This document shows, piece after piece, positions 25,423 to 33,033 of a DNA stretch of 64,000 bases (positions are counted from its first letter, which is position 1; each line of letters begins with the position of its first letter). Where the stretch lies: positions 806,001-870,000 of the forward strand of contig NZ_AP022569.1 of NCBI RefSeq assembly GCF_010727945.1, in the 5' to 3' direction. The position numbers and the translations under genes are program-made. The notes beneath the pieces were generated by a model. The model saw nothing but the letters and a program-made list of their open reading frames with translations, had not been told where the DNA came from and made no database searches. This DNA is from Mycobacterium cookii (GTDB lineage: Bacteria; Actinomycetota; Actinomycetes; Mycobacteriales; Mycobacteriaceae).

Positions 25423-26189
25423 CAGATCACCGTCCCACCGTCGACCGGTAAGACCTGCCCGGTGATGTAGGACGCGGCGTCTGACGCCAGAAACACAAAC
25501 GTCGGCGCGATCTCATCGGGGAAAGCCCATCGTCCCAGCGGGATTCGGGCGAGGGTTTTGGCGGCGAGCTTCTCGTTGCTGCGGATGTTCGCGGTCATGG
25601 CGGTGGCGGCCAGCGGGGCGACGGCGTTGACGGTGATGGCCTTGCGCGCCAGCTCGCGGGCCAACGATTTCGTCAGACCGACGATGCCGGCCTTGGCCGC
25701 GCCGTAGTTGACCTGGCCGATGGTCCCGGTGAGACCCGCCGCGGATGTGACGTTGATGATCCTGCCGGTCCCATCGGTCGGGAGGTGTCCCAGTGCCGCT
25801 TGACTGGTCACGAAGCTGCCTATGAGGTGGATGTCGACGATGCGGCGGAACTTCTCCTCCGACATGTCTTCGAACATGGCTGGCGCGACGGCTCCTGCGT
25901 TGTTGACCAGTATGTGCAGTACGCCGCCGCCGAGTTCGGCTGCGAAGCCGGCGGCTTCGGTTGCCGCCGCCGAATCCCGGACGTCGAGGACGTACGGCTG
26001 CGCGGTACCGCCGACAGCGTTGATTGATTCCGCGGTCGCGACGGCTGCTTCCTTATCGATGTCGGTCACGAGCACGGCGGCCCCACGCGCGGCGAAGGCC
26101 CGGGCGATCGCCTCCCCGAGACCGCCTCCCGCACCGGTGACGAGGGCCGAACGCCCGTCGAGCCGGAACACATCGCGTTGCTGCGTCAT
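25422..26189 (-). CDS. SDR family oxidoreductase (FabG/3-hydroxyacyl-CoA dehydrogenase type)
   Basis: The 255-residue classical SDR has VTGAGGGLGEA, cofactor-binding Asp in LVTDIDKE (NAD+ preference), NNAGAVAPAMF, Ser in INVTSAAG and the catalytic YGAAKAG. The C-terminus VLPVDGGTVI is family-typical. It probably oxidises a 3-hydroxyacyl-CoA between the hydratase and thiolase steps. Its ATG overlaps the acyl-CoA dehydrogenase stop (TGATG). Confidence 0.9.
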   Translation of the reverse strand: MTQQRDVFRLDGRSALVTGAGGGLGEAIARAFAARGAAVLVTDIDKEAAVATAESINAVGGTAQPYVLDVRDSAAATEAAGFAAELGGGVLHILVNNAGAVAPAMFEDMSEEKFRRIVDIHLIGSFVTSQAALGHLPTDGTGRIINVTSAAGLTGTIGQVNYGAAKAGIVGLTKSLARELARKAITVNAVAPLAATAMTANIRSNEKLAAKTLARIPLGRWAFPDEIAPTFVFLASDAASYITGQVLPVDGGTVI

Positions 26190-27355
26190 CAGTAGCTCCT
26201 CGGCAGGTGCAGCACGTGCTCACCCAGATAATTGAGCACCATTTCCTGGCTGATCGGCGCGATGCGGGTCAAGCGGGCCTCGCGGAAGTACCGGGCGACG
26301 TGATATTCCTCCGAGTACCCCATGCCACCATGTGTTTGCAGAGCACGGTCGGCCGCGTCGAACGCGGCATCGGCACAGAGGTACTTGGCCGTATTGGCTT
26401 CGCGCGCACAGGGTTTGCCTTTGTCGTAGAGCCAGGTGGCTTTGCGCAGCATCAGCTCCGCGGCGTCGAGCCGGGCCAGTGAGTCGGCCAGCGGAAACTG
26501 CAGTCCCTGGTTCATGCCGATCGGCCGGCCGAATACCACCCGCTCGTTGCCGTAGCGCACCGCCGCACGCAGCGCGGCACGCCCGATACCCAGCGCCTCG
26601 GCGGCGATGAGACAACGCTCGGGGTTCAGCCCGTCGAGAATGTAGCGGAACCCCTGACCTTCTTCGCCGACACGATCCTCGACGGGAATCTCGAGGCCGT
26701 CGATGAACAACTCGTTGGAGGAGACCGCATTTCGGCCCATTTTCGGAATCGGGCGGATCTCGACCTTGTCGCGGTCCAGGTCGGTGAAGAACAGCGTGAG
26801 GCCATCGGTCTTGCGGGTGACATCCTCGAACTTCGTGGTGCGGGTCAGCAGCAGAATCTTTTCCGATTCCAGCGCTTTCGAGATCCACACTTTGCGACCG
26901 TTCACCACGTATCGATCACCGTCGCGCTTGGCGAAGGTGGTGATCTTGGTCGTGTCCAGACCCGCGCCGGGCTCGGTGACGCCGAAACACACGTGCAGGT
27001 CGCCGGTCACGATGCGGGGGAGCGTACGTCGCTTGAGCTCTTCGGAGCCATGGACGATCACCGGGTGCATGCCGAAAATCGACATGTGCATCGAGCTTGC
27101 CGCGTTCATGCCGCCGCCGCTGGCCGCGACTTCCTCGAGCAGGATCGACGCCTCGGTGATGCCGAAGCCGTGGCCGCCGTACTCCTCGGGCGTGGTGATA
27201 CCCAGCCAGCCGCCGTCGGCGAACGCGTCGTAGAACTCCGTCGGGAACTCGTGCTGTTGATCCTTGGCCATCCAGTAGTGGTCGTCGAATTTGGCTGCCA
27301 GCTCAGCGACCGATGAGCGGATCGTCTGCTGATCGTCGCTTAGCTCGAAGTCCAC
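26189..27355 (-). CDS. fadE: Acyl-CoA dehydrogenase
   Basis: The 388-residue flavoenzyme has FELSDDQQTIRSSVAELA, CFGVTEPGAGLDTTKI (FAD/substrate signature), the GEEGQGFRYILDGLNPERCL segment and QTHGGMGYSEEYHVARYFREARL. The IYEGT position that holds the catalytic Glu of short/medium-chain enzymes reads IAPIS, so the base must come from elsewhere or from a partner subunit. GTG at 27355 has GGAGAG seven bases upstream. First gene of the long catabolic operon, downstream of a FadR-like site. Confidence 0.92.
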   Translation of the reverse strand: MDFELSDDQQTIRSSVAELAAKFDDHYWMAKDQQHEFPTEFYDAFADGGWLGITTPEEYGGHGFGITEASILLEEVAASGGGMNAASSMHMSIFGMHPVIVHGSEELKRRTLPRIVTGDLHVCFGVTEPGAGLDTTKITTFAKRDGDRYVVNGRKVWISKALESEKILLLTRTTKFEDVTRKTDGLTLFFTDLDRDKVEIRPIPKMGRNAVSSNELFIDGLEIPVEDRVGEEGQGFRYILDGLNPERCLIAAEALGIGRAALRAAVRYGNERVVFGRPIGMNQGLQFPLADSLARLDAAELMLRKATWLYDKGKPCAREANTAKYLCADAAFDAADRALQTHGGMGYSEEYHVARYFREARLTRIAPISQEMVLNYLGEHVLHLPRSY

Positions 27356-27409
27356 AACGCTCTCCGCTCGCACAACTACTGAAATGGGTCTAACTGCAAA
27401 TCATACTAA

Positions 27410-27420
27410 TGGACAGACCA
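27410..27420. promoter_or_regulatory. FadR-type GntR operator-like site upstream of fadE (26189-27355)
   Basis: On the minus strand it reads TGGTCTGTCCA, one mismatch from a perfect TGGTCNGACCA dyad, the TNGTNNNACNA pattern used by FadR-subfamily regulators. It lies 55 bp before the fadE start. A weaker related sequence (GGTCTAACT) is at 27388-27396. The divergent GntR protein at 28638-29411 is the candidate binder. Confidence 0.5.
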
Positions 27421-27460
27421 AAAGCAAGATGCATTTGTCTCCTCGGCACGGCGCCGTCGG

Positions 27461-28540
27461 TCACGCCGTGACGGGCAGCAGCGGCAGCGCACCCGCGATG
27501 CGCTCGTTCCACGCCGCCGGGGTGCCGAAGAGCACCCGGTCGAGCTTGGCCCGCTTGTAGAACAGGTGAAGGTCGTGCTCCCAGGTGTAACCGATTGCGC
27601 CGTGCAGAGTCAGCGCGCTGTCGGCGAGTTCGGCGGCTGCGGCGGTGACCTGCGCCTTGGCGACGGCCGCGTGAGTCGCACGTTCAGCCAGACCCTCCTG
27701 CACCGATTGAGCGGCGTAGCAGACGATCGACAACGACGACTCGGTAGTGACCAGCATCTGCGCGGCGGCGTGCTTGACCGCCTGGAATGATCCGATCGGA
27801 CGGCCGAACTGCTGGCGTTGCTTGCTGTACTCGACGGCGAGATGGAGCATTCGCTCAGCTGCGCCCAGCGCGTCGGCAGCGACCACAACCGCTGCCCGGG
27901 TGGCGATTTCGCTGAGGGTCGCGGTTGCGTCGAGTTCAATGCGCCGTGCCGCGACGTCGTCGAGATGGACATCGGCCACGTCCCGGGAGCGGTCCAGCAG
28001 CGACCGGGGATGGATCCGCACGCCCGGGTCAGCGCCATCGGCCAGCCACAACGCCGCGGATCCTTCCGCGACGACCGGGACCAGGAACTGACGCGCCCGC
28101 GCGGCACCCAGCACAGCCGGTATCTGCCCGCGCAACCGACCCGCCCGGTTTTCAACGCCTGGCTGCGCCGCCGGAATGCGGTCTGCCCGTATCGCCAGCG
28201 CGGTCACTTCGCCGGACTCGGATGCCTTGCGCGCCAACGCCGGCTCGTCGACGAGTGCCGGGACAATGATTGCCGCCTGCTGCCAACCGGCCGATGGTGC
28301 TGCTGCGCGCCCCAGCTCTCGCGCGGTGAGCGCGATCTCCAACAGGCCACCGCCTTGACCGCCGAGCTCTTCGTCGAAACCGACGCCGGCCCAGCCTTCT
28401 CCGACGAAGAGCCGGTCAAAGCTCGAGAGGTCGCCGGCGTCCAGCCAGCTGCGAACTGCGGCCGGGTCAGCGCGTTCAGCCAGCCACTCACGCAGCGAGG
28501 TAACAAACAACTCCTGCTCGTCGGAGAGCTCCCATCGCAT
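27461..28540 (-). CDS. fadE: Acyl-CoA dehydrogenase, partner-subunit type
   Basis: The 359-residue protein is shorter than usual and divergent: MRWELSDEQELFVTSLREWL, VGFDEELGGQGGGLLEIAL, weak middle beta-domain, and LHGAIGYTWEHDLHLFYKRAKL at the end. The IYEGT position reads LFGTP, without Glu. Paired large/small FadE subunits with one degenerate active site form alpha2beta2 enzymes in mycobacterial steroid catabolism (FadE26-27, FadE28-29). This gene and the adjacent fadE may be such a pair. ATG at 28540 has AGGAG ten bases upstream; the frame reaches back to 28618 inside an operator. Confidence 0.88.
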   Translation of the reverse strand: MRWELSDEQELFVTSLREWLAERADPAAVRSWLDAGDLSSFDRLFVGEGWAGVGFDEELGGQGGGLLEIALTARELGRAAAPSAGWQQAAIIVPALVDEPALARKASESGEVTALAIRADRIPAAQPGVENRAGRLRGQIPAVLGAARARQFLVPVVAEGSAALWLADGADPGVRIHPRSLLDRSRDVADVHLDDVAARRIELDATATLSEIATRAAVVVAADALGAAERMLHLAVEYSKQRQQFGRPIGSFQAVKHAAAQMLVTTESSLSIVCYAAQSVQEGLAERATHAAVAKAQVTAAAAELADSALTLHGAIGYTWEHDLHLFYKRAKLDRVLFGTPAAWNERIAGALPLLPVTA

Positions 28541-28606
28541 AGGCGTCGTCTCCTGCCAATTTGTGAGTACCGAGCCTGGTACGGCGAACTGAACAAATGG
28601 TACTTT

Positions 28607-28617
28607 AGGTCTGACCA
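28607..28617. promoter_or_regulatory. FadR-type GntR operator-like site in the fadE/gntR divergent promoter
   Basis: AGGTCTGACCA contains a perfect GGTC-T-GACC dyad and matches the TNGTNNNACNA pattern at its core. It sits 21 bases before the gntR ATG and 67 bases before the divergent fadE start. The position fits autoregulation and repression of fadE. It resembles the site at 27410-27420. Confidence 0.6.
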
Positions 28618-28637
28618 TAAACTATGAAGGGCATGTG

Positions 28638-29411
28638 ATGGAAGCAGCAAACGCCGCGTCCACACCGTCGCGGTCAGACGTGAAACTCAGCCCATTCGAA
28701 GTACCCAAGGCATCTGACGTGCTCGCCAGCGAGCTTCGCGAACGGATTCTCAGTGGCGAACTCGTCGAGGGTGTCCCCCTGCCGGCGGAGCGTGACCTGG
28801 TCAAGCAGACCCAGATGAGTCGGGCCACCGTACGAGAAGCATTGCGAATCCTCGAGGTACAGAATCTGGTTCGGGTCAAAGCGGGCCGAGCAGGCGGCGC
28901 TTTCGTGCAACGACCGACCACGAAATCGATGGTCAGCTCAGTGAGCATGCTGATCAGAGGCAGACGCATCAAACTCGTCGACTTGATGGAGACGAGAGAG
29001 GCCCTGGAACCGTTCTGCGCCGAACTCGCCGCGCGCAACCGCACCGATGCGGACCTGACCGAACTCGACCGGGCCAACGAAGCGATCGCCGATCCAGAGG
29101 CGAATCTCGAGCAATTTCTGCAGGCCAACCTCGACTGGCATGTCGGTGTCGCGGTCGCCGGTCACAACGAGCTGCTGATCGGCTTCATGACCGCATTGTC
29201 GCAGGCGATCTACGCCGGCACACAAAACGAAGCCTTTGTCGACGCCGAGGTTCGTGCCGTGACAAGCCAGGCACACCAGGCGATCACCGCCGCGATAAGC
29301 GGCCGGGATGCCGCGGCGGCCGCCCGCCGCATGCGCCGCCATGTCCACAGTTACGCCGCCGCTCTGGCCGAATCCGACGAGCGCGACGCGATCGACGTCG
29401 GCGAGCGGTAG
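28638..29411 (+). CDS. GntR-family regulator, FadR/FCD subfamily
   Basis: The 257-residue regulator has a winged helix DNA-binding domain at about 25-90 (ASELRERILSGELVEGVPL ... MSRATVREALRILEVQNLV, KAGRAGGAFV) and an FCD domain with likely metal/ligand residues (LVDLMETREALEP, NLDWHVGVAVAGHNELL). ATG at 28638 follows GAAGGG; a GTG one codon earlier is possible. It is transcribed divergently from the acyl-CoA dehydrogenase operons, which carry matching operator-like sites. An acyl-CoA or CoA-ring intermediate is a likely inducer. Confidence 0.92.
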   Translation: MEAANAASTPSRSDVKLSPFEVPKASDVLASELRERILSGELVEGVPLPAERDLVKQTQMSRATVREALRILEVQNLVRVKAGRAGGAFVQRPTTKSMVSSVSMLIRGRRIKLVDLMETREALEPFCAELAARNRTDADLTELDRANEAIADPEANLEQFLQANLDWHVGVAVAGHNELLIGFMTALSQAIYAGTQNEAFVDAEVRAVTSQAHQAITAAISGRDAAAAARRMRRHVHSYAAALAESDERDAIDVGER

Positions 29412-29435
29412 CGGGGGCCGACGACGCCCACGCTT

Positions 29436-29491
29436 GTCGCGGGTGCCTCAAATGGGGGGCAAAAAGCGCCCTTTCGGGGGAAGCCCGCGAC
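29436..29491 (+). ncRNA. Structured motif, copy 1 (possible cis-regulatory RNA or terminator)
   Basis: A nested dyad: outer stem GTCGCGGG (29436-29443) with CCCGCGAC (29484-29491), inner imperfect hairpin GGGGGC-AAAAA-GCGCCC, then CTTTCGGGGGAAGC. A 42-nt core (29443-29484) aligns without gaps to a second copy at 31243-31284, just after the next operon. CCTC at 29446-29449 can pair with GGGG of the 3' part. It lies between the GntR stop and the membrane-protein operon (start 29587). I do not recognise a named RNA family. Confidence 0.4.
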
Positions 29492-29586
29492 GGTCTGCGT
29501 CGGCGACGATGGAGATGCCGTGCTGGGCATGGCGGTCCCGGACCGCCCATGTGCTTTGCAAATCCTCGATCAAAGGAGCCGGTCCG

Positions 29587-30363
29587 ATGGCCACATACGC
29601 CGAACCCGCCACCTCCGTCCCGGGTGCCTCATCGCCGTACCGGACCGATTACACGACCTGGAAGATTCTGGCCTGGACGGGCCCGGTGTTTCTGGCCGCG
29701 TTCTTTTGCCTTTGGGGGCTGCTGGCTCACAACATTCCGCCGTTTCCGCCCAGCGCGACCCCAGAGGAGGTCATGGCGCATTACAAAGACCTCAGGCTCC
29801 CGATCATGATCGGGATGAGTGTCTGCCTCACGATGACCGCTTTCTACATGTCGTGGAGCGTGGCCATCGCGCGGGTGATGGAACGTGTCGAGGGTCCCGG
29901 TAATTTGTTGTCAAAGCTCGAGATGATGGGTGGCACGATCACATGTGCGCCTGTCATGACGGCTTGCGCGTTCTGGCTCACCGCCGCGCATGAGGTCAAC
30001 AATCTCACTCCCGGCATCCTGCACATGCTCTACTGGATGGGCTGGCTTCTGATCGACTTGGCCTACTTTGTCACCTCGTTGCAGATCGCTGCCGTCAGCA
30101 TCGTGTTCATGCGGGACAAGCGGGAGAAGAAGCTGGTCCCGGAACCTGTAATCTGGTGGGGCTGGGTCACATTCGCGTCGTTCTTCGTGGTCAGCGCAAT
30201 CCCATTCGTGACGACCGGCCCACTGGCCTTCAACGGCGTGATCAGCTTCTGGATCGCGTTCTTCACCTGGTTCTTCTGGATCCCGTCGCTTTCGTACTTC
30301 ATCATCAAGGCTGTCGACCGAATCAAGGCCGAGGACGAGGCCGCTGGGCGTGTCAACGCTTAG
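29587..30363 (+). CDS. Polytopic membrane protein of a NorE/NorF-like operon, family not recognised
   Basis: The 258-residue protein has about six hydrophobic helices (for example TGPVFLAAFFCLWGLLAH, LPIMIGMSVCLTMTAFYMSW, ILHMLYWMGWLLIDLAYFV, ISFWIAFFTWFFWIPSLSYF) and a short charged C-terminus. No signature was recognised. It overlaps by 14 bases with the oxidase subunit III-like gene and so shares its transcript, suggesting a three-component membrane complex. AAAGGAG stands nine bases before the ATG. The earlier in-frame extension overlaps the GntR gene and looks non-coding. Confidence 0.75.
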   Translation: MATYAEPATSVPGASSPYRTDYTTWKILAWTGPVFLAAFFCLWGLLAHNIPPFPPSATPEEVMAHYKDLRLPIMIGMSVCLTMTAFYMSWSVAIARVMERVEGPGNLLSKLEMMGGTITCAPVMTACAFWLTAAHEVNNLTPGILHMLYWMGWLLIDLAYFVTSLQIAAVSIVFMRDKREKKLVPEPVIWWGWVTFASFFVVSAIPFVTTGPLAFNGVISFWIAFFTWFFWIPSLSYFIIKAVDRIKAEDEAAGRVNA

Positions 30364-30958
30364 TCGCAGAGAGGCGGTCACCGCCGAACGCGTGACGCCC
30401 AGACGCCTTCCGGGAGTGGACGGCGTCTGGGTTGCAATCGGCGCCGACTCCGTCATCTTTGCGGTCCTGTTCGGCAGCTTCATGCAGGCGCGGCTGCACA
30501 ATCCAGCCGTGTTCGAGGCGTCGCGGCACACCCTCAACATGAACCTGGGTGGCATCGACACGCTGATCCTGCTGACCAGCTCATGGTCGGTCGCCCTTGC
30601 CATCCAGGCCCTCAAGCGCGGTCTCGTCGATCGAGTGCCTCGCTATCTCCTCGGCGGAATCGCCACGGGGCTGTTGTTCATGGTGTCCAAATCGGTTGAG
30701 TACGTTGAGAAATTCGCCGCCGGGATCAGGCCGGCCACCAACGAGTTCTACATGTGGTACTTCACCCTGACCGGGCTCCATCTCTTACACGTCGTGTTCG
30801 GCACCAGCTTGCTGACCTATGTGTGGACCCGTTCGCGCCGCGGCGCCTACAGCAGTCTGCAACGCGTGGTGCCCGAATGTGTGGCCTCGTACTGGCATCT
30901 GGTGGACCTGTTGTGGATTCTGATATTCCCGCTGCTGTATCTACAGAGGGCAGTCTGA
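30350..30958 (+). CDS. Heme-copper oxidase subunit III-like protein (NorE-like)
   Basis: The 202-residue protein has about five transmembrane helices and the subunit III pattern: WVAIGADSVIFAVLFGSFM, LLTSSWSVALAIQAL, YFTLTGLHLLHVVFGTSLL and SYWHLVDLLWILIFPLLYL. Such proteins accompany cytochrome oxidases or nitric oxide reductase (NorE). No catalytic subunit I or NorB is present in the window. The start is GTG inside the 3' end of the previous gene; a second GTG at 30392 is possible. Its TGA overlaps the next ATG. Confidence 0.85.
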   Translation: MSTLSRREAVTAERVTPRRLPGVDGVWVAIGADSVIFAVLFGSFMQARLHNPAVFEASRHTLNMNLGGIDTLILLTSSWSVALAIQALKRGLVDRVPRYLLGGIATGLLFMVSKSVEYVEKFAAGIRPATNEFYMWYFTLTGLHLLHVVFGTSLLTYVWTRSRRGAYSSLQRVVPECVASYWHLVDLLWILIFPLLYLQRAV

Positions 30959-31233
30959 TGTCCGTTCTGCGCGAGCGGGTCACCATGGTGTGGCTGGGCC
31001 TGATGGCGTTGACGTGTGCGACGACATGGGGATTGTCCAAGGATCTGTTCGTGCCCACCGTCGGCGTGATCGGAATCTTCGTCATCGCCGCGGTGAAGGT
31101 GAGCTACGTGATGCTGGATTTCATGGAGTTGCGCGATGCCCCGATTCCGGTGCGAATTGCCTTTCAGGCCTGGGCCGTGGCCGTGCCGACGATGATCCTG
31201 GGATTCTGGTTCGCCACTCCAGCAATGACATAG
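30958..31233 (+). CDS. Cytochrome c oxidase subunit IV-like protein (NorF-like)
   Basis: The 91-residue protein has three hydrophobic helices (MVWLGLMALTCATTWGLSK, VGVIGIFVIAAVKVSYVML, AWAVAVPTMILGFWF) and the conserved KVSYVMLDFMELRDAP, which matches the prokaryotic COX4/NorF pattern. TGATG overlap with the subunit III-like gene shows coupling. A hairpin (31257-31272) shortly after its stop could end the transcript. Confidence 0.82.
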   Translation: MSVLRERVTMVWLGLMALTCATTWGLSKDLFVPTVGVIGIFVIAAVKVSYVMLDFMELRDAPIPVRIAFQAWAVAVPTMILGFWFATPAMT

Positions 31234-31242
31234 GCGACCGAC

Positions 31243-31284
31243 ATGCCCCCAAGAGGAGAGCCAAGTGGCTCTTTCGGGGGAAGC
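31243..31284 (+). ncRNA. Structured motif, copy 2, with terminator-like hairpin
   Basis: The inner hairpin is AGAGCC-AAGT-GGCTCT (31257-31272), followed by TTCGGGGGAAGC. CCCCC (31246-31250) can pair with GGGGG (31276-31280) to enclose it. The 42-nt block aligns ungapped with 29443-29484 and both end in CTTTCGGGGGAAGC. It follows the NorF-like stop by nine bases and precedes the transglycosylase gene. It could be a terminator, a riboregulator of the next gene, or both. Confidence 0.4.
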
Positions 31285-31411
31285 GTGCAGCACGCGGGTG
31301 CGTGAGGATTACATCCTGCAGCCGAAGGTGTTTCACGAAGGGCAGGTGCCGTCGATGAGCGGATGCGCGCATCACCACGTTGCCCGCGTTGCCCTGCAAG
31401 AGGGTTGACCA

Positions 31412-32530
31412 GTGGCACGTCACCGTGTTGCGTCTCACGCCGTCGTAGCTGCACGGCCGAACCGCCGCCGCCCCGGGGCCTTGCGCCGGCGGGTAATTCG
31501 CGCGACGCGAACGTGGTTGTCCAGTGTCGCGGTGATCGCGCCAATGGTATTCAGCGGCTTGGCCGGCGCGGCGTCTCCGCGATTCCTCACGTCGACAACG
31601 GCTTTGCTCGCCGCTCCAGCCGCTCCGGTCGTCGCTGTAGCGCCCGTCGAGGATGTTCAGTCCGGCCCCGCAGTGGTCGCAGTTGCGGCCGCACATACGC
31701 CTACGGGCCTGCACGTCGTGGCTGCCGTCGCCGGTCCGACGCCGCCGCCGGCGCAGGTGATGAAACCTACTGGTGCACTGGGTATCCCGTCGATGGCATT
31801 GTCCGCGTACCAGAACGCAGAGCACACTATGGCAGCGTCCGATCCCGGCTGCGGGATCAGCTGGAATCTGCTGGCCGGCATTGGACGCATCGAGTCCATG
31901 CACGCCAACGGCGGTGCGACCGATTCTCGCGGGACCGCGATCCAGCCGATCTACGGCCCCGCCCTGGACGGCACACTGCCCGGCAATGAGGTTGTCGTGC
32001 AAGGCAGTTCCGTCGGTCGTGTCACGTACGCGCGCGCGATGGGCCCGATGCAGTTCCTGCCGGGTACTTGGGCGCGGTACGTGTCCGACGGAGACGGCGA
32101 CGGCGTGGCCGACCCGCAGAACCTTTACGATTCGACGCTTGCGGCGGCGCGATATCTGTGCAGCGGTGGCCTGAACCTACGAGACCAGTCTCAAGTGATG
32201 ACAGCGATCCTGCGGTACAACAATTCGATGCCATACGCCCGCAACGTGCTCGGCTGGTCTGAGGCGTACGCCGCCGGCGTCGTCCCGGTGGACCTGCCGC
32301 CGCTGACCGGGCCGGCGCCACCGCTCGGCGATACTCATTACGAGCATCCCGAGGGCATCGGGCCAGGACTCCCGCTGAACATTCACGGGCTGGCGCCAAC
32401 CGATCCGCTGGCGCAGATGCCGTTGATCGACCTAAGCCCACCGGGACCGGTGCATCAGTCGCCGACGTGGCCGATGCAGTCGCCGACCCCGAGCGCCCGC
32501 GACTGCACGGTCATCTGTATCGGTCAGTGA
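31412..32530 (+). CDS. Secreted lytic transglycosylase-like protein (MltB/SLT_2 type)
   Basis: The 372-residue protein has a long basic N-terminus followed by a hydrophobic export signal (about 34-54), then an Ala/Val/Pro-rich linker. The catalytic domain (about 140-295) contains NLLAGIGRIESMHANGG with the presumed catalytic Glu, YARAMGPMQFLPGTWARY and ILRYNNSMPYARNVLGW. The C-terminal tail is Pro-rich with two Cys (ARDCTVICIGQ). It would cleave peptidoglycan glycan strands in the cell wall. GTG start with AGAGGG upstream. It stands alone after the structured motif. Confidence 0.87.
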   Translation: MARHRVASHAVVAARPNRRRPGALRRRVIRATRTWLSSVAVIAPMVFSGLAGAASPRFLTSTTALLAAPAAPVVAVAPVEDVQSGPAVVAVAAAHTPTGLHVVAAVAGPTPPPAQVMKPTGALGIPSMALSAYQNAEHTMAASDPGCGISWNLLAGIGRIESMHANGGATDSRGTAIQPIYGPALDGTLPGNEVVVQGSSVGRVTYARAMGPMQFLPGTWARYVSDGDGDGVADPQNLYDSTLAAARYLCSGGLNLRDQSQVMTAILRYNNSMPYARNVLGWSEAYAAGVVPVDLPPLTGPAPPLGDTHYEHPEGIGPGLPLNIHGLAPTDPLAQMPLIDLSPPGPVHQSPTWPMQSPTPSARDCTVICIGQ

Positions 32531-32542
32531 CGGCTGGCGCCG

Positions 32543-32896
32543 TTACGTGCAAAGGGTGGGAGCGTCGCACACGTTGCCGGGGCAGTAAATCTTGTGCGCG
32601 GCGTCGACCATGGTTCCGACATCCAACAGAGTCACACCCCTCTTGTTCAGGTGGTCGTGGATATCGTCGGCGATCTGCTGCGGCTGCCAACCCCACGTGA
32701 GGTCGTAGCAGATGAGGTGCGCCTCGCCGATGAGCGCCTCTTCCGTGCTGGGGGGCCACGAGAGGCCGACGGCGCGCAATTGTGCGAGATATGCGTCATC
32801 GGCGGGAGTCGCAGTCGCAATGCCTGCGCCGCTCAACAGTGCAGCACCGGCCATCACCGGGATGATGGATCTGGCCAGCCAGCGAGTTGTTGCCAC
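32543..32896 (-). CDS. DUF732 secreted protein
   Basis: The 117-residue protein has a signal peptide (TRWLARSIIPVMAGAALLSG, cleavage near ATATP), then DDAYLAQLRAVGLSWPPSTE, an aligned Cys pair (LICYDLTWGW and KIYCPG) and two further Cys at the end. The YLAQLRAVGL pattern is classic for mycobacterial DUF732. GTG start at 32896 is set by GAAGGGA seven bases upstream; the longer frame has no site. It converges with the transglycosylase gene, twelve bases apart. Confidence 0.85.
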   Translation of the reverse strand: MATTRWLARSIIPVMAGAALLSGAGIATATPADDAYLAQLRAVGLSWPPSTEEALIGEAHLICYDLTWGWQPQQIADDIHDHLNKRGVTLLDVGTMVDAAHKIYCPGNVCDAPTLCT

Positions 32897-33033
32897 GTGT
32901 TGTCCCTTCGGTATTGTTTGGCCTCCGTGAGGCCGCCACAGTATGCCAGCCGATTGCGGCGCAAACGTGAACAATAGCTAAAGCAAGAAACGAAAACTCG
33001 TCTAATTCGAGAGAAGCCGGCGGCGGAGCGCGG

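Noticed and set aside
29436..31284. The twin motif as a c-di-AMP (ydaO-type) riboswitch, suggested by the nearby transglycosylase gene
   Set aside because: The GGGGGA core is present but the conserved flanking elements of that class could not be located.
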